Part shown: in pieces, positions 59,687-64,000 of the stretch
Layout: every line of letters begins with the position of its first letter
Numbering within the stretch: the first letter of the stretch is position 1
Assembly: GCF_014203275.1 (NCBI RefSeq)
Contig: NZ_JACHIP010000010.1
Span: 18,630 to 82,629 of the forward strand
Reading direction: 5' to 3'
Length of the DNA stretch: 64,000 nt
Source: Granulicella aggregans
GTDB lineage: Bacteria > Acidobacteriota > Terriglobia > Terriglobales > Acidobacteriaceae
The notes under the pieces: generated by a model
Database searches by the model: none
What the model was told of the DNA's origin: nothing
What the model saw: the letters and a program-made list of their open reading frames with translations, nothing else
Made by a program: the position numbers and the translations under genes

Positions 59687-60008
59687 AAATCCGGCAGGGT
59701 CTTGCTAGCAGCCGGTTGCGCCGTTGGATGCGCGCTCTACCGTTCTGCTGTCGCGACACCCTCGTTTTCCATGAAATTGCTCGGATTTATGTTGTTTCCC
59801 AGACGCACATTTCAAATTTGAGGTACAACCGAACACAAAAAATAGGCAACTCAGTACTGGGACCTAGGGCTGCAGGTATCGATCCGAAGGCCGCTCTCCT
59901 ATCCATTCAGCACGACCAACAGCTCTTGTACTCCTAAAATCATTGCGGCCCAAGCCGACGCAGAGCTGTGCCTGCAGCCGTAAGATCTCGCGACTCTATG
60001 GAGGATTC

Positions 60009-60758
60009 ATGGCAATGACCGACGAGCTCACTCACTTGGTGTGCCTATTCCATCATCAAGATCAGGCTGCCGCAGCAACTGAAGATCTTTACAAACAAGG
60101 CATTCCTCCCACGTCGATCGCGGTCATTGGCAACGAAGGACCTGAGCATGCCGCCGGTTCCGCTCTCGACGAGTTCGGAGTTCCGGCCCGTGACCGCCAA
60201 CATCTTCTGGAAGGGATAGGCAACGGCGGCGTTGTTGTGGCGGTTTCCGCAGTAGATGGGCATGTTTCCGCTGTTGAGAAGATCTTTGGAAGCCACAAGG
60301 CTACCAAGATTGATGATGCTGTCGTGACGTCCAAAGCCGCCGACCTTCCCGTTGCCGCAGAGGGTGAGACAGCTATTGCGATCGTGGAAGAGGACCTCGA
60401 AGTCGGCAAGCGGACGGTTGATCAAGGTGGCGTCCGTGTTTATCGGCGAGTCATCGAGATTCCTGTAGAGGAGTCGATCGACCTCCGCGAGGAGCATGTC
60501 GTTGTCGAGCGAAATGCCGTGGACCGTCCGGTCACGGATGCAGATCTGGCGCTTCAGGGCAATCAAGTGTTCGAACTCACCGAGACAGCCGAAGAAGCCG
60601 TAGTCGGAAAGACAGCGCACGTTGTAGAAGAAGTGGTCGTGGGCAAGACCGCATCGGAGCGCACGGAGCATATTCACGATACGGTCCGCCATACCGAGGT
60701 TGAGATTGAAGAGGTCCTGCCCGAGAGTGAACTGAAAACGCCACTCGAAACGAAATAA
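60009..60758 (+). CDS. DUF2382 protein 1 (stress-type)
   Basis: 249 residues from ATG 60009. The N-terminal about 105 residues form a heat-induced DUF1269-like/general-stress-protein 17M-type domain (HHQDQAAAATEDLYKQGIPP TSIAVIG). The C-terminal DUF2382 (about 120-235) contains AIVEEDLEVGKRTVDQGGVR, PVEESIDLREEHVVVERNAV and EEAVVGKTAHVVEEVVVGKT. DUF2382 has no known enzymatic role; it is typical of oxidative-stress-inducible proteins in surface-living bacteria. It is the first of three paralogues here. Confidence 0.9.
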   Translation: MAMTDELTHLVCLFHHQDQAAAATEDLYKQGIPPTSIAVIGNEGPEHAAGSALDEFGVPARDRQHLLEGIGNGGVVVAVSAVDGHVSAVEKIFGSHKATKIDDAVVTSKAADLPVAAEGETAIAIVEEDLEVGKRTVDQGGVRVYRRVIEIPVEESIDLREEHVVVERNAVDRPVTDADLALQGNQVFELTETAEEAVVGKTAHVVEEVVVGKTASERTEHIHDTVRHTEVEIEEVLPESELKTPLETK

Positions 60759-60793
60759 ATCGCATTTCCATTCGGCACCTCAGGAGCAATTTC

Positions 60794-61297
60794 ATGGCTG
60801 AACGCGTCAAAGTCTACGAAGAGACCAAGAAGGGAATTCCCGTTTGGGCTTGGCTTCTACCACTCCTTCTTCTCTTGGCTCCCCTTGCCTACTTCCTCAC
60901 CCACCGCCATCCCGCTGACAGCGCGCCGATGGTCGGCTCAACGGCGGCAGCGGCTGCATTACCGGACCTCGGGTCTGTGCATTTCGATACGGACAAAGCC
61001 ACTCTGACACCGGAAGGCCAGGCGACCCTGCAGCAAGCTGCAGCGGCGATGAAAGCAAATCCCTCCGCCCATTTCCGGATCGAGGGCTTCACCGACAGCA
61101 CCGGTTCAGCACCCCACAATGCAGACCTTTCGGAACAGCGGGCACTCGCTGTAGCTGGCTACCTTAAGGATCAGGGTATTGATGGTAGTCGATTGACTGG
61201 CGGGGGCTTTGGAGCTCAGAAGCCAACCGACACCAATGCCACTCCGAACGGCAAGGCGGATAATCGCCGAGTCGAACTCTTCTCGCAGCCGCAGTAA
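60794..61297 (+). CDS. OmpA-family peptidoglycan-binding protein, inner-membrane anchored
   Basis: 167 residues. One membrane helix (VWAWLLPLLLLLAPLAYFLT) near the N-terminus, then an OmpA C-terminal domain (GSVHFDTDKATLTPEGQATL, IEGFTDSTGSAPHNADLSEQ RALAVAGYL, NGKADNRRVELF). The conserved Asp and Arg of the peptidoglycan-binding site are present. GGAGC precedes the ATG. It lies in the middle of the DUF2382 cluster. Confidence 0.9.
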   Translation: MAERVKVYEETKKGIPVWAWLLPLLLLLAPLAYFLTHRHPADSAPMVGSTAAAAALPDLGSVHFDTDKATLTPEGQATLQQAAAAMKANPSAHFRIEGFTDSTGSAPHNADLSEQRALAVAGYLKDQGIDGSRLTGGGFGAQKPTDTNATPNGKADNRRVELFSQPQ

Positions 61298-61342
61298 GCA
61301 CGCAAACAATTCAAGCAGCTAACTCACACCAGGAGAATACAT

Positions 61343-62146
61343 ATGTCGAAGACAGTCGTAGGACTTTTCAGCACGATGGCGGAAGCGAACAAGGCGAAGC
61401 AGGAACTGATCACAGACGGCTACGAATCCCAGAATATCCACGTCATGGCGAATGCCGAGGGCCACTCCTCAGCAACCGCAAATCCTTCCGGCTACACCGA
61501 CATTGGCAGCGGCAGCGGGACGGGCATCGGAGAGAAGATCAGCAGCTTCTTCCGTTCACTCAGCGGCGGCGATGACCACGCCCATGATCATTACGCGAAA
61601 GGGGTAAACGCGGGTGGTGCACTTCTCGCAATCACGGTACCGGATGAGGAAGCTGCCGAGGCTGCCACTTTTCTAAAGCAGGTTGGAGCTCGCGATATCG
61701 AGGGCGGGTCGAGCAGTCAGTACGAAGGTTCCACGGCAACCGCAGCAGAGGGTGTAGCGATCCCAATCGTTGAAGAAGAGCTCGTAGTCGGGAAGCGCGA
61801 GGTTGATCGCGGTGGTGTCCGCATCTATTCCCATGTTGTAGAGCGTCCGGTCGAGGCGGACATCAACCTCCGTGAAGAGCAGATCAATGTGGAGCGCCGC
61901 GCGGTCAACCGGCCTGCAACCGCAGCTGATTTCGCTGCCGGTAGCGGATCGGTTATCGAGTTGAACGCAACTGGAGAGGAAGCCGTCGTGGGCAAGACGA
62001 GCCGAGTCGTAGAGGAAGTTCTCGTTGGCAAGCAAAGCAGCGAGCGCACCCAGGCCATCCATGATTCCGTTCGCAAGACAGAGGTGGATGTCGAGGAGGT
62101 TCCCGGCGAGACCACGGGAGTCGGCATCGCGAAGGATCGCTACTAG
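61343..62146 (+). CDS. DUF2382 protein 2
   Basis: 267 residues. An N-terminal general-stress/DUF1269-like domain (TVVGLFSTMAEANKAKQELI TDGY) is followed by a Gly/Ser/His-rich linker and DUF2382 (IPIVEEELVVGKREVDRGGV RIYSHVVERP, EEAVVGKTSRVVEEVLVGKQ). It resembles protein 1 over the C-terminal half. GGAG upstream of the ATG. The paralogues probably form related complexes under stress. Confidence 0.9.
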   Translation: MSKTVVGLFSTMAEANKAKQELITDGYESQNIHVMANAEGHSSATANPSGYTDIGSGSGTGIGEKISSFFRSLSGGDDHAHDHYAKGVNAGGALLAITVPDEEAAEAATFLKQVGARDIEGGSSSQYEGSTATAAEGVAIPIVEEELVVGKREVDRGGVRIYSHVVERPVEADINLREEQINVERRAVNRPATAADFAAGSGSVIELNATGEEAVVGKTSRVVEEVLVGKQSSERTQAIHDSVRKTEVDVEEVPGETTGVGIAKDRY

Positions 62147-62224
62147 ACGATCACGTATTCTCGCTCACCACGTAGGCCGGACATCAACACGTCCGGCCTG
62201 CGGCATTTGCCTCTAGGAGTTTTT

Positions 62225-62827
62225 ATGACTGACACTGAATCTGCCACGTCGACAGTGGATGACCTGCCCAGTACCCGACCCAATGTCCTTGCCGTCTCCG
62301 GACAATTTGACCCGGCTCAACCCTTTACTGAAATCTGGATGGCCAACGGTGAAGTGGTTCGCCTGTCGACCAGCGTGCTTCTTCAGACCTCTGACGTATG
62401 GAAGTCAGCTGACACGCAGGCGGACGTTCTCTCCTCGAACAGTAGCGTCACCATCCCGTTGGTCGAAGAAAGACTCGAAGTAGGGAAGCGGACTGTTGCT
62501 ACAGGCACCGTTCGCCTGATTAAAACGGTCCAAGAATACACCGAAGCCCTTGATGAGACGCTGGCGGTCCGCACCTTTGATGTGGAACGCATCGTCATCA
62601 ACCAGCCTGTAGATGCTCCTCCGCCGGTCCGCCAAGAAGGGAACACCACCATCTACTCGCTCGTAGAGGAGCGGTTGGTTCTTACGAAGGAGCTTGTTCT
62701 CAAGGAAGAGATTCGCATCATTCAGCGTGATACAGAGCGGCACGACACTCAGGTCGTCACCCTACACAAAGAACACATCTCGGTTGAACGCGTTCCGGGG
62801 CAGGACGATTTGGAGCGCAACCGATAG
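62225..62827 (+). CDS. DUF2382 protein 3
   Basis: 200 residues from ATG 62225 (MTDTESATSTVDDLP) with AGGAG upstream. Here DUF2382 is degenerate and duplicated: VTIPLVEERLEVGKRTVATG TVR, then SLVEERLVLTKELVLKEEIR. The N-terminal half is different from proteins 1 and 2 (FTEIWMANGEVVRLSTSVLL). The 3' end is copied as a relic at 44031-44069. Confidence 0.85.
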   Translation: MTDTESATSTVDDLPSTRPNVLAVSGQFDPAQPFTEIWMANGEVVRLSTSVLLQTSDVWKSADTQADVLSSNSSVTIPLVEERLEVGKRTVATGTVRLIKTVQEYTEALDETLAVRTFDVERIVINQPVDAPPPVRQEGNTTIYSLVEERLVLTKELVLKEEIRIIQRDTERHDTQVVTLHKEHISVERVPGQDDLERNR

Positions 62828-62848
62828 AGCAAAATCTGGGAGAAGCTC

Positions 62849-63439
62849 ATGATTCTCGCATCGATCAGCAACTTTGCGGTCGATATCTCTCTTCTGGCCG
62901 ACCAGGACGTGCAGATTCCCCAGAACGGGGGAGATGGAAAGTTGATGCTGATTTTCATGGGCATAGCCGCGATCTCTCTCCTAGTGCTTGCCTTGTTGGC
63001 TGTAGGAGCGCTCGTAGCGTTTGTAGTGGCCGGAATCAAGGCCAAGCGTTCATTCGGAGAGACGGTGCGCGAGGTTAAGGGACGTGCGTACCCGCTCATC
63101 GAGAAAAGCACCGGATTGGTCAGTGACCTGGCTCCCGTCATCAAAAGCGTGGCGGGTAAGGCCGATGCGCTCATCACTAACCTCACGCCGACCATCAAAG
63201 GAATCGCTGAAAAGACCCACGTTCTGATTGAAGAGGTCTCTCCCAAGGTAGGGGACATTACCGATGATCTTCATAAGATCTCGTCAAGCGCCAAGCGAGC
63301 CGCAGCTCAAGGTTTGGCGATGATGGGTAAATTTAGGAACTTCTGGAAAGGGATCACAACGATGCTAGGTAGAGACAGAGCGTCATCTTCGTCAACTACC
63401 GCACCGTCTGTGCCGCCGCGTAGACAGCATCAACTTTGA
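62849..63439 (+). CDS. membrane protein with long helical tail (DUF948-like)
   Basis: 196 residues. One strong membrane segment at about 35-62 (AISLLVLALLAVGALVAFVV). A soluble coiled-coil part follows (SFGETVREVKGRAYPLIEKS TGLVSDLAPVIKSV, AEKTHVLIEEVSPKVGDITD), then a Ser/Pro-rich tail. It is probably a membrane-associated scaffold. A fragment of this gene recurs at 46891-46983. GGGAGAAG upstream. Confidence 0.75.
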   Translation: MILASISNFAVDISLLADQDVQIPQNGGDGKLMLIFMGIAAISLLVLALLAVGALVAFVVAGIKAKRSFGETVREVKGRAYPLIEKSTGLVSDLAPVIKSVAGKADALITNLTPTIKGIAEKTHVLIEEVSPKVGDITDDLHKISSSAKRAAAQGLAMMGKFRNFWKGITTMLGRDRASSSSTTAPSVPPRRQHQL

Positions 63440-63447
63440 GTGGGGCG

Positions 63448-63627
63448 CTAACTGCAATCTGGGTTGGAAGCGGGGGGACTGGAGGCGACGTGAAGAGAAA
63501 CACTCACCATCTCATTTCCATTCATCGTGGCTACGAGGATGCAGGCTTGCTCAAGCTCATCGGCGGCTGCGATCTGCCACGGCATTAGGTTGATGCCGTG
63601 TCTTTCGGTGTGAGTATGCCCTTGCAT
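63448..63627 (-). CDS. small conserved protein, copy 2
   Basis: 59 residues from ATG 63627 with GAGGTG upstream. It matches copy 1 (44114-44293) with 5 residue changes in 61. Conserved core: GHTHTERHGINLMPWQ, LVATMNGNEMVSVSLHVAS. It is convergent with the DUF948-like gene and divergent from the membrane gene at 63762. No family is recognised. Confidence 0.7.
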   Translation of the reverse strand: MQGHTHTERHGINLMPWQIAAADELEQACILVATMNGNEMVSVSLHVASSPPASNPDCS

Positions 63628-63761
63628 GATCACCTCGCTGTTCCTGATTTATACATTGGCCCAGGATCGTAGAGTATGCAATCCAACGTACGGGTTATCG
63701 GGCCGTACCTTTGCTGGTTCAAGTTGCTAAGGCCTTCCTGACGGCATCGAAATCAGAAGCT

Positions 63762-64000
63762 ATGGACCAGATAGGCAAACCGGTACCTCTTCACCAAGTA
63801 TTGCGGAACATCGTGCGCGAGCCCGTAAAGACTTTAGTACCCCCGTGGAGCTGGAAGGCGGCCGCTTTTGCCGCTGCAGTGCGTGGAGCAGCCTTTTTCC
63901 TTACCAATCTTCAGGCGGGGCGAGGAGAAGCGACAAAGGCTCTCGTTGTCGAAGCAGTATTCGCTTTCGTCACAGGAGGATTGATCGGAGCGATCTCACA
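63762..64000 (+). CDS. four-helix membrane protein, copy 2 (cut by window edge)
   Basis: First 79 codons (MDQIGKPVPLHQVLRNIVRE). It continues identically to copy 1 at 44435 for long stretches (KTLVPPWSWKAAAFAAAVRG, LVVEAVFAFVTGGLIGAIS). The 3' end lies outside the window. Confidence 0.75.
   Translation, partial: MDQIGKPVPLHQVLRNIVREPVKTLVPPWSWKAAAFAAAVRGAAFFLTNLQAGRGEATKALVVEAVFAFVTGGLIGAIS

Noticed and set aside
60045..60692. Minus-strand frame of 215 codons
   Set aside because: Antisense to DUF2382 protein 1; no start signal.
1..64000. CRISPR array, rRNA or tRNA genes
   Set aside because: I saw no regularly spaced repeats of 25-40 bp and no recognisable rRNA or tRNA sequence while reading; a tRNA scan was not possible.

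Overview
The window looks like chromosomal DNA of an Acidobacteriota bacterium, most likely the Acidobacteriaceae/Terriglobales group. This is an inference from gene content: an Oar-type TonB receptor with an N-terminal carboxypeptidase-regulatory-like domain, an HTTM gene pair, a GH27 enzyme with tandem carbohydrate-binding modules, an imuA-imuB-dnaE2 mutagenesis cassette, YciE/YciF (DUF892) ferritin-like proteins, a DUF2382 stress cluster and moderately high G+C. I saw no rRNA, tRNA or CRISPR array. 

Layout. 0-8 kb: envelope and carbohydrate genes, all on the minus strand (TonB receptor cut by the window edge, HTTM pair, outer-membrane barrel, GH27 alpha-galactosidase-like enzyme). 8-14.8 kb: mixed accessory DNA with a truncated IS110 transposase, a GAF-GGDEF diguanylate cyclase, an IS1182/IS5-type transposase broken by a 295-bp inverted-repeat element, a response regulator with a probable RsbRD-N-like output domain, a GNAT toxin remnant and xthA. 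14.9-21.2 kb: a five-gene translesion operon imuA-imuB-dnaE2 plus two tiny translationally coupled genes, followed by a decayed umuC fragment. 22-35 kb: a stress and carbon-storage block (YciE/YciF proteins, treZ, glgX, deaminase, BON protein, SRPBCC protein, zinc alcohol dehydrogenase, two DUF421 proteins, MFS transporter). 35.5-38.7 kb: DUF72, a PIN toxin/HTH antitoxin pair, a Tn3-type resolvase relic and an HNH nuclease. 38.7-53 kb: signalling genes (CHASE3-PAS kinase, EAL-PAS phosphodiesterase, Crp-like regulator, histidine kinase) separated by gene relics. 53-64 kb: HU and DNA-ligase remnants, a two-gene PIN operon, and the DUF2382/OmpA/LysM/YidB envelope-stress cluster.

Three patterns run through the accessory part. 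First, pieces of the 57-64 kb cluster recur as collapsed, diverged copies at 43.7-45.0 kb and 46.7-47.0 kb, and the 53.7-55.1 kb region recurs in miniature at 57.35-57.65 kb. Second, many otherwise convincing genes are broken by a single inserted or missing base, often in a short homopolymer, and correcting it restores a natural full length; this means either recent decay or residual assembly indels. Third, a phased 8-bp repeat (TATCCGNT-like) occurs at four separate intergenic sites, two of them flanking the umuC relic.

The best candidates for undescribed biology are the two small coupled genes after dnaE2, the duplicated 59-61-residue minus-strand protein near 44.2 and 63.5 kb, the paralogous CSCG zinc-ribbon proteins at 38.7 and 48.2 kb, the PIN operon at 56-57.3 kb, and the octamer sites.
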